A stretch of DNA of 64,000 nucleotides from Liolophura sinensis (GCF_032854445.1 NC_088305.1:13397606-13461605); one strand, 5' to 3'; positions 44,966-56,801 are shown, numbered from the stretch's first letter. A program made the numbers and translations. The notes: generated from the letters alone by a model not told the origin.

Positions 44966-45324
44966 ACATATGTTTCCATGAAACCTGTGTATAGTTCTAA
45001 AGGAAATATAGTTCAGTGGATAGTAATATTTACACCGAACTTATATCTCACAGAATAACAGATACCCTCGCACAATGTCGCTGTTCTGGCCCCAACTGAT
45101 CCGCCCATGACCAGTAAGGTAGTAGGCTCTAATTTAATTGGTTCCCCTTCTATACGAAGGAAATTAAAAGTGACATAAAAATGTATGCAAGACTGAAGCA
45201 TATTGTGCTGTATAAGAATGAATTACTGACGACTTCTGAATTAAAGGAAGTGCTTGGCTATATGACCGTAGATCCGTCGAAAGGGGGGACCTCAAACGCA
45301 TTTACAGAGAAAAATGTCCAAATA

Positions 45325-45485
45325 ACGATTTATTTATTTAATGTTTTACAAAGTGTTCAATAATATACGTTTCAATTATCCGACCAGCATTATGGTGGGA
45401 GGAAACCGGTCAGAAGCTGAATGAAACCCACGACCATCCGTAGGTATGAACGGAAAGGAACGCAGCATGAATTGGACTTGAATAT
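45325..45485 (-). mobile_element. SINE-N, decayed
   Basis: GACCAGCATTATGGTGGGAG, AAACCCACGACCATCCG and the GGACTTGAA head boundary are recognisable, but the 3' end and junctions are worn and the head is missing. Confidence 0.78.
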
Positions 45486-46364
45486 GTAACTGACCCCGTA
45501 ACGGCAAGCAAAGCGCTTAATTAATGATGTCGTGTGTTCGAATCCAGTTCGCAATGATCCTACTATTATAATAACTCTGTAGGACTTTCAGTTGTCTGGT
45601 CAGCTGAGATTGCGTCCTCAATTGCAATGCCCATAACCTAAACGCTAACACATACGTGACACTTAGAGAAAAACATATGTACAGAAAAACATAACGTTTA
45701 GTGATACTGTAGCACTTGGTCCAAGATTGCGAATACATTTGACTTCATATAACTTCATTTTAAGTAAAAAAAAATATATAGCAATGAGCAATATGTATAG
45801 ACAGGTTCCGTCGGATTTTCCACTGGCGGTTGTATCAGTGTTGTTTTGATATTAATAGATAGGTTCTCATAAATGCCGACGGCATTTGGGTCCAAGACGG
45901 CGTATAGTAAATTATTACCGTAAACCCATATTGCATGAAACTTCTCCGATGGTAGAATAATTGCCTTTTATCTCAACATTCTCTTTATTTTCTTTTCCGT
46001 TTACTAGTATCATTTATCATACTGTCGCCAGTGGTTTTGTTTAATTCACTTTGATACCCATTTATGTGTGATACCATCAAAAATTTACAAGTGCGTGACG
46101 CCTTGTTCATTATGTGCAGTGTGACGTCTGCTTCCTGTGATACGATCACCGGAGTTGAACGCCCGATGGGACATAGAAGAGTTGTACTGTTAGATCAAAG
46201 GCAGCGCTTATTGTTAAAGCTCTTTCCTTGATATCTATTTTGCTATTGTAACGACTCCAAAGTGTAGCTCTTAAGGGTAGGTTTCAATGTGAAACAAAGC
46301 TGATGTTTGCACTTTTAGGGCATGGCTCGTGTTAAATAAAATGCACGTTGACTGAGCGGGTTCA
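45486..46364. other. Unassigned stretch with a B-box-like site
   Basis: GTGTTCGAATCCAGTTCGC near 45530 resembles a B box, possibly a SINE-T-like relic. Otherwise nothing recognised. Confidence 0.45.
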
Positions 46365-46690
46365 AAAATGACGAACGTGATCTCGACGACAATGATCACT
46401 ACCACGATGGCGAACATGATCTCTACCACTATGAAGAACGTGATCTTTGTCTAATTTCCTCCACGATGACGAACTTCATCACTACCGCGATGATCCGTTC
46501 CACGATTATGATGATATCACCATTAAAAGGGCCATATAAATCACGAAGACGAAAGCCATTGATCACCACGTCAAAAACGATGTCTCTACCGCGGTGAAAT
46601 CTCTTTCACGATCACAAGCCTGAATGGCGAACGAAGATCGTGATCTCGACCAGGATCACCATCTTGCTGATGAAACCTGAACTCGTCCAC
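46365..46690. repeat. Degenerate ~27-bp tandem repeat
   Basis: Recurring GATGGCGAACATGATCTCTA and ACCACGATGACGAAC-type blocks with variable spacing. The order is imperfect and the boundaries are approximate. Confidence 0.7.
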
Positions 46691-46794
46691 AATATTAAGC
46701 GTATTCTTAACCTCAATGGTGACCATGATCTGGATGTCTAAGGATGGATATTGGCACTGAACAAGACAATGCTATAAACTAATTTAATTTAGGG

Positions 46795-47145
46795 CCCAAA
46801 CACTTTTGCACTGTTTTCGTGTAATTCCTTGTTGAATTTAACAACACATCATTTTCAGTAATTCCAGGCAAGTGACGTCTAATAAATTGCAACTAATACC
46901 CGTTTATTTAGTTTTTAAATAGTCTTCCTTGTTGAACGTAACAACACATCATTTTCAGTAATTCCAGGCAAGTGACGTCTAATAAATTGCAACTAATACC
47001 CCTTTATTTAGTTTTTAAATAGTCTTACTTAAGTCATGGTGTTTTCTAAACATTGACAAAAGATCGGATTTCACCGGTTACGTGTGACCATTTGCCAACT
47101 AGTACAATGTGTTCGGTGCTCTGGTTTTGCACTCCATCAATCTGT
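46795..47145 (+). repeat. Family B with a 100-bp internal tandem duplication
   Basis: Units 46827-46926 and 46927-47026 are almost identical (CAAGTGACGTCTAATAAATT, AGTTTTTAAATAGTCTT). The element then continues once through TTTCACCGGTTACGTGTGAC to GCTCTGGTTTTGCACTCC. The duplicated part is the upstream third of family B. Confidence 0.92.
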
Positions 47146-47269
47146 GAAATTCGGGTTTGTGTGCATGCATAAATTATTAAACTCCAGCCGATATAAGCAT
47201 TTGTCCCTTTGCTTTGTTTTTGTGTAATTCCCTGTTAAAGATTATGGAATCATAGCATTCGGAATGTGA

Positions 47270-47550
47270 TTTTATGTTAAATGTAACGACAATACAGCAT
47301 TTTGAGTAAATCTAGATCAGTGACGTCTAATGTATTGCAATCATCATCAGTGCAATTTTTACCTGGTTCTCCTTAAGCCAGGGGGCGTGTAAATTGCTAC
47401 TATTTATCCATTTTCATGAACAGTTAGAATAAAACCCTAACTGAGGTAAACTGGCAAGAGGCCGTATTTCACCGGTTATGTGTGACCTATTGCCAGCTAT
47501 CATACACTCGGCGCTGCTGTGGTTTTTCTCTTTGCTGTACGTCTTAATTA
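47270..47550 (+). repeat. Family B dispersed repeat, long copy
   Basis: From the AACGACAATACAGCATTTTG segment through CAGTGACGTCTAATGTATTG, GGGGGCGTGTAAATTGCTAC and CACCGGTTATGTGTGACC to TTGCTGTACGTCTTAATTAT. With the 25240 copy this defines most of the consensus. Confidence 0.9.
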
Positions 47551-47690
47551 TAATTAGATCTGTGACGTACTATAAATTGCAGTTTACATCATGTCCCAAT
47601 TTCAAGTTAATCCATAGTTGCTACCATTTAAGCATTTACACTGGGACCATAACTGAGTGTTCCCAGGTTGGATTTAACCAGACACACTTA
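47551..47690 (+). repeat. Family B fragment, tandem to the previous copy
   Basis: GATCTGTGACGTACTATAAA and GCTACCATTTAAGCATTTAC repeat the upstream and middle blocks of family B immediately after the 47270 copy. The core is lost. Confidence 0.65.
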
Positions 47691-48282
47691 TCATCCATAT
47701 CTAGCCAGTGTAATGTTCTTATCTCCACCCAAGAATACCGTGCCAAAGTAAATCTGTGTCCGAATAACCTTCTTTATTCCCAGACTTTCCCCCGTCGGTG
47801 AAAGCAACCCACTTCTGTGCTCACCTCGATAATTTTTGGTGTATGAGCTTCTTGATTTAGCACATGGGTTCCCGACCATGGCGGTTTGTCATTCTATATA
47901 CGTTATGTAAAAACTGTTTTCAAACGTTGACTTACAATTTCAGGATAGGTGTATCAGACGTAAGTCATCAACTTATAGATGAATCTCCAATCCTTTCCCA
48001 GATAAAATTCACCGCAAATATTTACACATTTGTATATCAGTCTTCTCCAATGTACACACAACCATTCCACACTAATCTCGAGTATACTCATCCTGCATGG
48101 GTGGACATGACTGAGCGTAAGATGATGTCACACTTGATTGACGGCTTAAAACAAGCTAGCGATCTTGACTCAAATCTCGTTTTGGATTCCACTTGCCTTT
48201 TTTGTCATCACATATAAAGCTAAATCAAGCGGATACAAACAAGATACTTGTATCTCTAAGCTTAAATATAGTTGAACGTATA
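47691..48282. other. Unassigned stretch with a 117-codon frame
   Basis: The plus-strand frame 47864-48217 is non-repetitive and its C-terminal half has a protein-like composition (YTHPAWVDMTERKMMSHLID). I recognise no domain. An acceptor-like TTACAATTTCAG lies inside it. Coding status is undetermined. Confidence 0.4.
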
Positions 48283-48465
48283 TGCTTGAGTTTTACATCG
48301 TACTCAACAAGATTTCAATCATATGATACCGAGGAGTAATTCAGTGTGTGTATATATGCGGTGTCTTGTGGTGCCACTGAAGTGTCATGTCCAAGACACC
48401 AGGCATGACATCCCACCTAGTCACATAACACTGACACCGGGCCGGCCAGTCCTGTAAAGCCGCCG
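48283..48465 (-). mobile_element. SINE-C subtype 2
   Basis: Shares GTGTCTTGTGGTGCCACTGA, AAGACACCAGGCATGACATC and GACACCGGGCCGGCCAGTC with the 29370 copy, and a worn GTTTTACATCGTACTCAACA 3' end with all SINE-C copies. Confidence 0.78.
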
Positions 48466-48597
48466 AAAGGAATGTGGATCTCAATATAACATAGTATATA
48501 TGGCCGTATAAATTAAATATTATTAAATGTAGTGAAAGACTTATTGGGATATAGTTACCTGGAAGTAGATGTGGTCAACAGTTTCTAGTGATGTCGG

Positions 48598-48838
48598 TGA
48601 GTGAATGAGTGAGTGAGTGAGTGAGTACTTGGGGTTTAGCGTCGTACTTAACAATTTTTCAGTCTCATGACGACGAAGGATTCCTTAAAGTACATATAAC
48701 GTGCCGCCTTGTTGTACCGCCCTTTTATCTAGTGGTGCTTCACTGAGACGCCTTATCGAAGGCAGGTAAGCCGCCCCGCCCAAGCCATTATACTGATACG
48801 GGCCAACATCCCCTTCATGCTGAACGCGAAGGGAGGAA
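48598..48838 (-). mobile_element. SINE-C, 5'-truncated, with (GTGA)n tail
   Basis: The tail GAGTGAGTGAGTGAGTGAGT is followed by GGGGTTTAGCGTCGTACTTA and the body to CTGAACGCGAAGGGAGG. The tRNA head is absent. Motif D ends at 48597, exactly against the tail. Confidence 0.9.
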
Positions 48839-48864
48839 AGAGATAGGAGTGTAATATAATAGAA

Positions 48865-49035
48865 TTACAGCATAGAAAGTAAACCAGAGTAGCGACGACA
48901 GCATGATAATTGGCAAACGCATGTTCATACGTTCAACCGGTGATATACGACCTCGTGTCATTTTACCTGAGTTTTATTCTAACTGTAAGCGTAAACACTC
49001 AAACAGTAGCAAATTACACGCGCCCTCGCTCTCTT
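48865..49035 (-). repeat. Family B dispersed repeat
   Basis: TACAGCATAGAAAGTAAACC, AGCGACGACAGCATGATAAT, TTCAACCGGTGATATACGAC and AGCAAATTACACGCGCCC align with the other minus-strand copies. Confidence 0.85.
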
Positions 49036-50075
49036 AGCCCCCAATATTCTTTTTGCTATATCAGTGACACGTCTGATTTCGCTTATCTAGCTTTCCCCGA
49101 CATTAATTGATGAACATTTACCGTTGCTTCACATTTAATATATACTAGGTAAAGACAAGACAAAGGCGTTGGTTAATATATCACAGGTCAGTGATTGATA
49201 AGTCCCACGTGCTTCACCCTTCATCCATACAAATTCCAGTTTTTTGTGTTCCGTGTCAGATTTGCATAAATATCCAACGGCCACATTTGTTTATGTCTAA
49301 CGTAACGTTATGTTTTGCCTTGCATGTGCCTTGTTTATTTGTAGTAATAACTACATGCCTTTTATATACAAGATTATAACATCAGTGACTTTGTGAGTTT
49401 GATGCGCCATATAGAAGAACACAGTTTTTATTAGAATAATGAACTGTCTTGGTTACCGGTTGGAAAGGAAGAATGAATGTATAAATGTATATCATCGTGC
49501 ATTTCAACTTGCCTTGGATGTAGCGGTGAACAATACAAACGTATACATGATATAAATGGTTTAAGCTTCAAACGCGACATCCTGCTTAATGTTTCAGGCG
49601 ACTCTACCACAGCTTTATATTACGTTGTCATGAAATTTGTCATGTCTAAAAGCTAAAAGAAACCTGAACCTTAATTTTCAACGTCTATTTTATGAACGTT
49701 TTCTTCTTTATGTTCTTTTAACTCAAAAAGTAAAAGATTAAGCCCGTACGATTAGCCGGTAATCCGTCAAACGTCAGTTTACACCGTAAAGGAAAGCAAT
49801 CAGTGACTCGGTGGAGCGTAAACCGGGCCAGCTCTGACGCCATTACCAGTACGACTGTGTCAACTGATGACAAATTTCAAATGAGTAATGTTCTTTTAAA
49901 TGGCCTCTAACGGCAAACACGATGGAATGTGACAATGTGAAATTTATCCCGACCAAGGGTCTCATACCTGCATAAAACATGTACTTTTTATGTTTTCCTA
50001 GCTTTAATTGAATGACAGTGTAATGTATATGGCACACCGTGTTCAATTAGCCTTCAGTTCTATCTACTCTGAAGG
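49036..50075. other. Unassigned stretch
   Basis: No repeat family or exon recognised. Confidence 0.45.
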
Positions 50076-50224
50076 GCCTCTGTGGCTCAGTTGGTTAGCG
50101 CTCTAGCGCAGAGTAATTGCCCAGGAGCCCCCTCACCATAATGCTGCCGCCGTCTTATAAGTGAAATATTCTTGAGCACGGCGTAAAACACAAATCAAAT
50201 AAATAAATAAATAAATAAATAAAT
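50076..50224 (+). mobile_element. SINE-N with most of the body deleted
   Basis: The head GGGCCTCTGTGGCTCAGTTG with intact A box runs to GGAGCCCCCTCACC, then jumps to CATAATGCTGCCGCCGTC. About 120 bp including the B box is missing. It ends GCGTAAAACACAAATCAAAT and a long (AAAT)n tail. The direct CACCATAATG join looks like recombination at a short CACC match. Confidence 0.9.
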
Positions 50225-51985
50225 ATCTGCTCTGTATGTAATGTCCACTATTGACAAGCTGGAGGGACAACTTATAATGTTCATCTTGAAAACAAACCAT
50301 ATGCAGGTAGCGTTCAGTTTTGTACAAGGTGCTGCAAAAATGCTTCTGTGTCTTTATCTATGACAACCAATTGTGTCTGTCGCTGTTTCTGTCTCTATGG
50401 GTTAGTTGTTATGTTGGTTTTAATGTCGGTCGGTCAGTGGGGTTATATTTTTACCATGGGTCGATTAATCATGTGTTTGGCATTATTTTTAACACTGGAC
50501 AATTACTTCATGAGGCTCCTGGGTGCAAAACAATATTGAATTGCGCAGGATTTCGTATCTATTGCGATCTTGCGCATGCCAAGAAAGAGGCTGCATGTGA
50601 AGACCTGTGTTGTACGTGAGGTCACAGGATCGAATCCAGGTTCCGCTGTGTTTTTGAATGAGGAAAATTTATGGGCACTTGCCTAAATTTTCATTTCCAT
50701 CATTCAAAATTGTATTTCTTTATAGAAAGTGAACATTTAATCAAAGAATATTCCGAGGGTTTCACACATAACTTTCACATATCAGGCCCGAGAGTCGTTG
50801 TTACCTACTGCTAAATGTACATTGAATTCAATCCACGTTCAAACATATCCTTAATTAACGATCTAGATTTTCCTGAATATCTTACATTTCATTCCCAAAG
50901 CGCAGTGCAGTTATTACGCTGACTGATAGTTACTGATGAACATCTGGAAAATCTTCGCTCTGTGGCGTGCAGGTTTCTTAATCACATCTAAATCCGCTTA
51001 ACCCAATGAGTGAACTGTATTATGATAAGTTAAATCAGTTAAATTCATTTTCATTTAAGATGCGTCTCAGATTTGACTCTTTATTTGACCCAGGTTGACA
51101 CTTTTAGCTTGAGTTTAATATGTGATCTGGATTTTGTGTCCTGCATATCCAAATGCTTGCTTGATGTGCATTAGCACTGTTGTCCTTTTTTCTTTGTATA
51201 TAAAGAAAGTGTTTCGATATGTCTATTTTTCTTCAGGGAGGAGAAAAATAGTGCAAATAGTGCAAATAGTGGCAATACAAAATTGGTCTTGTGCCTTTCG
51301 ATTTTGGCTGCCAATCTAGAGAAATACTGTGCTTGATTGGCTAATTCAAGATACCAGTCTTACTTAAAGATGCTTGTCCTTCAAGTCCAGTCAACACACA
51401 GCGGATGAAATTTGACAATTTAAGAAGAAAACAAATTTAAAACTATTTAAATTTGTATGAAGCAGCCCAGGGTTGAACTGGCATGCGCAACACGCGCTAT
51501 AAAAAATGCAACTAGTTCAACAGTTACTTTTTTTCTGGATCTGTCAGTGACGATAGTAATTTCGCATGAAAAAATATAGCCCTGTGTATAAAAAATCTCT
51601 TCAATATTTTTGAGGGCGTTCGTGTCGGATGCCAAGTGTGTGTCAGCTGAGCTGTGATAAGTTCTTTACACTAACCGCAATATGAATGTGCCGGAGGGTG
51701 ACGAATAGCCGGCTGTGAGGTGTTGTAGTCACAGGCACGGAAGGTTAGACGTTTGGCACATCATTTTGATATTGCAACCTTAATAATAAACAAGAGATCC
51801 TCATTGGGCGGTGACTTATCAGATTAGGGTCGCATTACAGATAAGAGTACAGAAGCTTGGGTTTTGGGGGGTAATTTTACAGGGATTGTGTGGATAGGGA
51901 GGCACGCCATGAACAGATGTTGAGTCGCATTGGACAAAGGCGACACAAGCGTAGCTTTAAGGTAATTTCACAGAGGATGTAAGAG
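50225..51985. other. Unassigned stretch
   Basis: No repeat family recognised. Two overlapping plus-strand frames at 50320-50619 (99 and 63 codons) are hydrophobic and T-rich with no domain. GGATCGAATCCAGGTTCC near 50627 is B-box-like. Confidence 0.45.
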
Positions 51986-52130
51986 GAATGTTAGTTGCTA
52001 CTGTTTAAACATTTACATGAACAGTTAGTACAAATCCATCACCGCTTACGTGTGACCATTTCCTAGCTATCACATTGCCGTCGCTGCTCTGGTTTTGTTC
52101 TCTCCTGGTGTACGTCCTTGATTATTTTAG
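51986..52130 (+). repeat. Family B dispersed repeat, shortened
   Basis: GTTGCTACTGTTTAAACATT and TACATGAACAGTTAG are followed, after a deletion, by CACCGCTTACGTGTGACCAT and CGTCGCTGCTCTGGTTTTG. A relative of the 44549 MITE lies about 155 bp downstream. Confidence 0.85.
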
Positions 52131-52285
52131 GAAAAAAGCCGTTATGAGTTACTGTAGGTAAAGTTTCACCTTTTTGTTTTTAATTTTTAACCGCATATAT
52201 GGCCAAGACGAACACACTGTACAACAGTATGTAAAAAAGACTAGAAAGTAATCCGTTAATTTTGACATGTTTTGTGTCTTCTGAA

Positions 52286-52490
52286 CGATGCTAGAATGTT
52301 ACTGCCACATGGTGTTATGTTATGGACAGAGCAATACAACTTTACACCAGCCAAAGTATTCCGTTGTAATAACAGAACAAGTCTGCCATATACTACATAA
52401 CAATTTGTAGCAATAACATAATATGATTCTACCATCATTCAGGAAACAGAGTATTCTGTCATTTGAACAGAATGCTTTTTAAAGTGTAGC
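52286..52490. mobile_element. Decayed relative of the 44549/63443 MITE
   Basis: GATGCTAGAATGTTACTG near the left and AGCAATAACATAATATGATT with TCTACCATCATTCAG near the right match the internal palindrome of the MITE. The outer terminal repeats are not clearly preserved. Confidence 0.6.
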
Positions 52491-52494
52491 TGTT

Positions 52495-52830
52495 TACAAA
52501 TGTTCACAGAGAGGGATTCAGCAATTTTGAAGTTACGCTCTACGCTGCTCAAATCGCCTTTACTTTTCCCAAAACTATGATCATTCAGCAAGGTTATGTT
52601 TTTGCCGGCGATTATTTGTATGTCTCTCTGTCTGTCTGGAAATTTACGGATGAAGGTAAAGGTGGATTGGGATGAAATTTGGCTCACCAATTGGCTTCTG
52701 GAGAAACAATTCATTTCATTTTGCTAGTGGTCCGCTTGTGAATCAGGAAGCCTGTATTTCCTGAACGATTCTTCACAATAACGATGTGTCGTTAAGAAGT
52801 TACACGAGGTATCTGATGAAACTGTTTGCA
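52495..52830. repeat. Probable dispersed repeat with CTGTCTGTCTGG block
   Basis: Contains GTCTCTCTGTCTGTCTGG, GGGATGAAATTTGGCTC and TTCCTGAACGATTCTTCACA, a layout I associate with widespread animal repeats having a CTGT run followed by a GATGAAATTTGG block. There is only one copy in this window, so the assignment rests on memory. The 91-codon minus frame over it is a by-product. Confidence 0.35.
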
Positions 52831-52882
52831 CGGCTTGATTTGGGCTAGCACAACAGTCTGTTATATTTTGGGCTGATCCGGA

Positions 52883-53345
52883 CTTAGCTCGCTTGGTGGT
52901 TGGTAGTTGGGATATTGGCGTGTGCGGGTCCCCCGAAGAGACTGTTTTATACCAAAGCCGCCGGATTTGGCTCGGTTGGTGGTTGGTGTTTGGGATATTG
53001 GCGTGTGCAGCCCCTCGATGGGACTGTTTTATACCAATACCTCTGGATTTGGTTCGGTTCGTGGTTGATGTTTGGGATATTGGCGTGTGCGTGTCCCTCG
53101 AAGGGACTGTTTTATACCAAAACCTCCGGATTTGGCTCGGTTGGTGGTTGGTGGTTGGTGGTTGGTAGTTGGGATATTGGCGTGTGCGGGTCCCCCGAAG
53201 GGACTGTTTTATACCAAAGCCGCCGGATTTGGCTCGGTTGGTGGTTGGTGTTTGGGATATTGGCGTGTGCAGTCCCTCGATGGGACTGTTTTATACCAAA
53301 ATCTCCGGGTTTGGCTCGGTTGGTGGTTAGTGTTTGGGATATTTT
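52883..53345. repeat. 83-bp satellite with higher-order structure
   Basis: GATATTGGCG starts (the last diverging) at 52911, 52994, 53076, 53173, 53256 and 53338, giving 82-83-bp units with one 97-bp unit expanded by extra GGTTGGT blocks. Units 1 and 4 share GCGGGTCCCCCGAAG; units 2 and 5 share CCTCGATGGGACTG, so three units (262 bp) form a higher-order repeat. Open frames across it (163, 91, 96 codons) repeat the same peptide in shifting frames and are artefacts. Confidence 0.95.
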
Positions 53346-53376
53346 GGCTATTTTTTCTTTAGTATTCAAGAATAGT

Positions 53377-53931
53377 ACATTCACACGATGATAGTCAGGT
53401 TGCTGGATGGAGCACATTCACACGATGATAGTCAGGTTGCTGGATGGAGCACATTCACACGATGATAGCCAGGTTGCTGGATGGAGCACATTCACACGAT
53501 GATAGTCAGGTTGCTGGATGGAGCACATTCACACGATGATAGTCAGGTTGCTGGATGGAGCACATTCACACGATGATAGTCAGGTTGCTGGATGGAGCAC
53601 ATTCACACGATGATAGTCAGGTTGCTGGATGGAGCACATTCACACGATGATAGTCAGGTTGCTGGATGGAGCACATTCACACGATGATAGTCAGGTTGCT
53701 GGATGGAGCACATTCACACGATGATAGTCAGGTTGCTGGATGGAGCACATTCACACGATGATAGTCAGGTTGCTGGATGGAGCACATTCATACGATGATA
53801 GTCAGGTTGCTGGATGGAGCACATTCACACGATGATAGTCAGGTTGCTGGATGGAGCACATTCGCACGATGATAGTCAGGTTGCTGGATGGAGCACATTC
53901 ACACGATGATAGTCAGGTTGCTGGGTGGAGC
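53377..53931. repeat. 37-bp satellite, exactly 15 near-identical copies
   Basis: Fifteen head-to-tail units of ACATTCACACGATGATAGTC plus AGGTTGCTGGATGGAGC fill 555 bp. Only four single-base variants are seen (near 53468, 53790, 53864 and 53925). The array starts 31 bp after the 83-bp satellite. Such uniformity means very recent expansion or an assembly copy-number question. Confidence 0.98.
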
Positions 53932-54958
53932 ATCCATCTCAACGGATTCTTGACGGTCATACTCAACTGCTTCAAAGCACTCGACATGAATGGCATTCTT
54001 TGGTAGTATTGTTATCAGATTTTCTTGTACGGCTTCTACAGTAATAACGGTTATCGTCTACAATACGGTAATCGTATGTTGTATTAATTGCGCTTAAGAG
54101 ATCCATTCTGTCTGTAATTAAAACTCTTACGATCTTGCTTATCTGTAATATCGTAAGCATGTGCCTTTGAACCGCTGCAATACATTTGGCTCTTTGGGCT
54201 TCAGGGCCTTTCATCTACCCTTAGGACTACACAAATAAAGGTGCATTACAATTAATTAAACATATCAATCAAATTAAAGAGACGCATGTGTTAATTACGT
54301 TGTTGAAGTCACAGCGCGAACATCCTTCATTGATAGTCGAATAAGATACGTCGTATCTATTTGCTTACCCTGGATAAGAATCATGAATTATTATACGACG
54401 GTGAAATTTAATTTCTAGGCCGCATGTCTAGAATAAAGACCACAGAGTCATATACAATCTGTGTGCTTATTTACACATTTGTATTTATTCCATGGGTATT
54501 GCCGTGCTGTTTGACTTCAACATTTTTCATTTAATCCACTCTTAACTTTTCTTTCCCAGAGGACATACGGGTTTATCCAGCCTAGGGTTTATTTCCATAA
54601 GCAAGTCTTAGACACACATAAACTTGTATAAAAAGAAAGCAGCATGACTGAATTGATCTGGAATTCCATAATAATCATTTTTGCTTTTCTTTTGGGAACT
54701 TTCAGGTTGATCTCTCTTTGGAATACTACCAAGTCTTCAAATTAACGTTTGTTTGCGTGGGATTTTATAAAGATGCTGCCTCACCGCGTGGTTAACGCAG
54801 AATAACGAGTGAGTTAGCGAGGGTGAAATGCTACCAACAGGTAAGTCAAATTATTTATTACCATAATGAAAAAACCTGTTTATGATCGTCTACCGATTGT
54901 TACAAGATACTCTACTTATACGTCCTGCGTAATGGACGAGTACTTAAGATACGTGATA
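53932..54958. other. Unassigned stretch
   Basis: No repeat family or exon recognised. Confidence 0.45.
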
Positions 54959-55070
54959 TTCTAGTTTTACAGCGCTGCGTACAGTACTGGTACTTTATTA
55001 CGGGATGTTCTAGTTTTACAGCGCTGCGTACAGTACGAGTACTTTATTACGGGATGTTCTAGTTTCCATC
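54959..55070. repeat. 49-bp tandem duplication
   Basis: CTAGTTTTACAGCGCTGCGT begins at 54961 and again at 55010, and the intervening GTACTTTATTACGGGATGTT is repeated. A third partial start (CTAGTTT) follows. Confidence 0.93.
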
Positions 55071-55856
55071 TACATATTTATGTGTATTTTATTACCGAGT
55101 ACGTAACTACGTGTACCTGACATCCTAATATTACACCCTATAGGATTTCAACATAACCAGCTCTGAAACACAAACACAATCGTTTTAGAGATTTTTAACA
55201 AAATATGGCACGTGCTGTGCGTTGAGAAATGCTAATCCGGCCAGTGGGAAATTTGGGTAGCCTTCTTGAATTATAATCCGAACCAAACGTTTTATGAATA
55301 CTGGAGAGGTTTTCGCTCATTTTTAAGATCTGTGACTCTTCGTTAGATGGACATCTACCCTGGTGGGTTGAAAGAGAAGCATCTGTTGGAGACATTGCAT
55401 GCTGTGTTATGCGATCACTCTGTATACATGAATCAGAAGGAAGCGTTCATTTTATTGAATATGACGTTAGTAAAAGATGAATGACTAAACGTTAATAGCG
55501 CTGTGGGGGGGGGGGGGGGGGGGGAACCGGGTGACTGTAACATGGTTCTCGTACTTAGTTCTCGTGCTATTTTGAAGTATTACTATCTCATACATGGAAA
55601 TTAGGCCTGATCACAGTTAATGACCTGCGGGGGCAGGAAATGGTGCCACATCGAGAAGTTAGTGTTATGTTTCACAAATATCGTGTAAGTTCTTACTTTT
55701 TCCTTCTGTGTGATTTTTAAGTGTCAAACGCATGTTAAAGATGCGCCAAAGAGAGAACATACAGCATTTGGACACGAATATAAGCTCAGTTTTATGACGT
55801 GTTACAATACTGTAGAATGAGCTGAAAATAGTTTCGAGCTATTTACGATTATGAAA
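55071..55856. other. Unassigned stretch with a 20-base G-run
   Basis: 55505-55524 is an uninterrupted run of 20 G. Otherwise nothing recognised. Confidence 0.5.
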
Positions 55857-56254
55857 CAGCTTACAGGGGCCTGAGAACCAATTTATATGGACCTCAGAAT
55901 CAGCTTATATGGGCCTCAGAATCAACTTATGTGGGCCTGAAAATCAGCTTATATAGGTCTCAGATTCAGTTTACAGGGGCCTCAGAATCGACTTATGTGG
56001 GCCTGAAAATCAGCTTATATAGGTCTCAGATTCAGCTTATATGGGCCTGAAAATCAGCTTATATAGGTCTCAGATTCAGCTTATATGGGCCTGAGAATCA
56101 GCTTATATAGGGCTCAGAATCAGTCTATATGGGCCTCAGAATCAACTTATGTGGGCCTGAAAATCAGCTTATATAGGTCTCAGATTCAGCTTATATGGGC
56201 CTGAAAATCAGTTTATATAGGCCTCAGAATCAGTCTATATGGGCCTCAGAATCA
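55857..56254. repeat. 22-bp satellite, about 18 copies
   Basis: Units of CAGCTTATATGGGCCTGAAA plus two bases. A two-unit (44-bp) pattern of GGGCCTGAAAAT then AGGTCTCAGATT recurs through the middle. No length changes break the 22-bp register. Confidence 0.96.
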
Positions 56255-56801
56255 TACAAGTGTTAAGTATTAGACCTTATGTGCCTGGGACAACCACTTC
56301 AAAGTTAGTCACACATGGGGACGACCTAACTAACATCAAATAAGATTTATTGTAACATTTTGCGCACATAAAAAGATGAAAGAGAACAATAAAGCTCTTG
56401 ATGTATAAAGTAGTTGTTTAGTCTGAACAGGAGACGCCTGTGACTGAATTCGCAGGGAGGCAACAAGTAAAGCGCTCGTTGCAAGAAAGCACCATTTGTT
56501 AAGAATTGTTACCATTGGTTCGCAGGTCTTCCGACAGGGAGGTAACCCCAAAGACCCAGTTTGACATAGCCGGTGTCTAGTTATCTCCCTTCCATTCATG
56601 TCGCCGTCCAGTGTTTGCATAGAGGCTTGTGCTCTTAGAATGACATAAAATCTAAAATGGTATTTCTTTAAATTAACGACCGATTTCAGGGCGGTAGTGT
56701 TAATGTTATATCCACACCGCTCCTCTACACACGAAAGTCACCAAAATGTCATGTGGATTAGTCACCCTTCATAGATCTCTCATTTCCTTGGTGCATCACG
56801 T
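56255..56801. other. Unassigned stretch
   Basis: The minus-strand 94-codon frame (56336-56620) has no recognisable domain. No repeat seen. Confidence 0.45.

Noticed and set aside
52893-53417. Trp/Gly-rich proteins of 91-163 codons
   Set aside because: They are the 83-bp satellite read in three frames; unit length is not a multiple of three, so the peptide repeats jump between frames.
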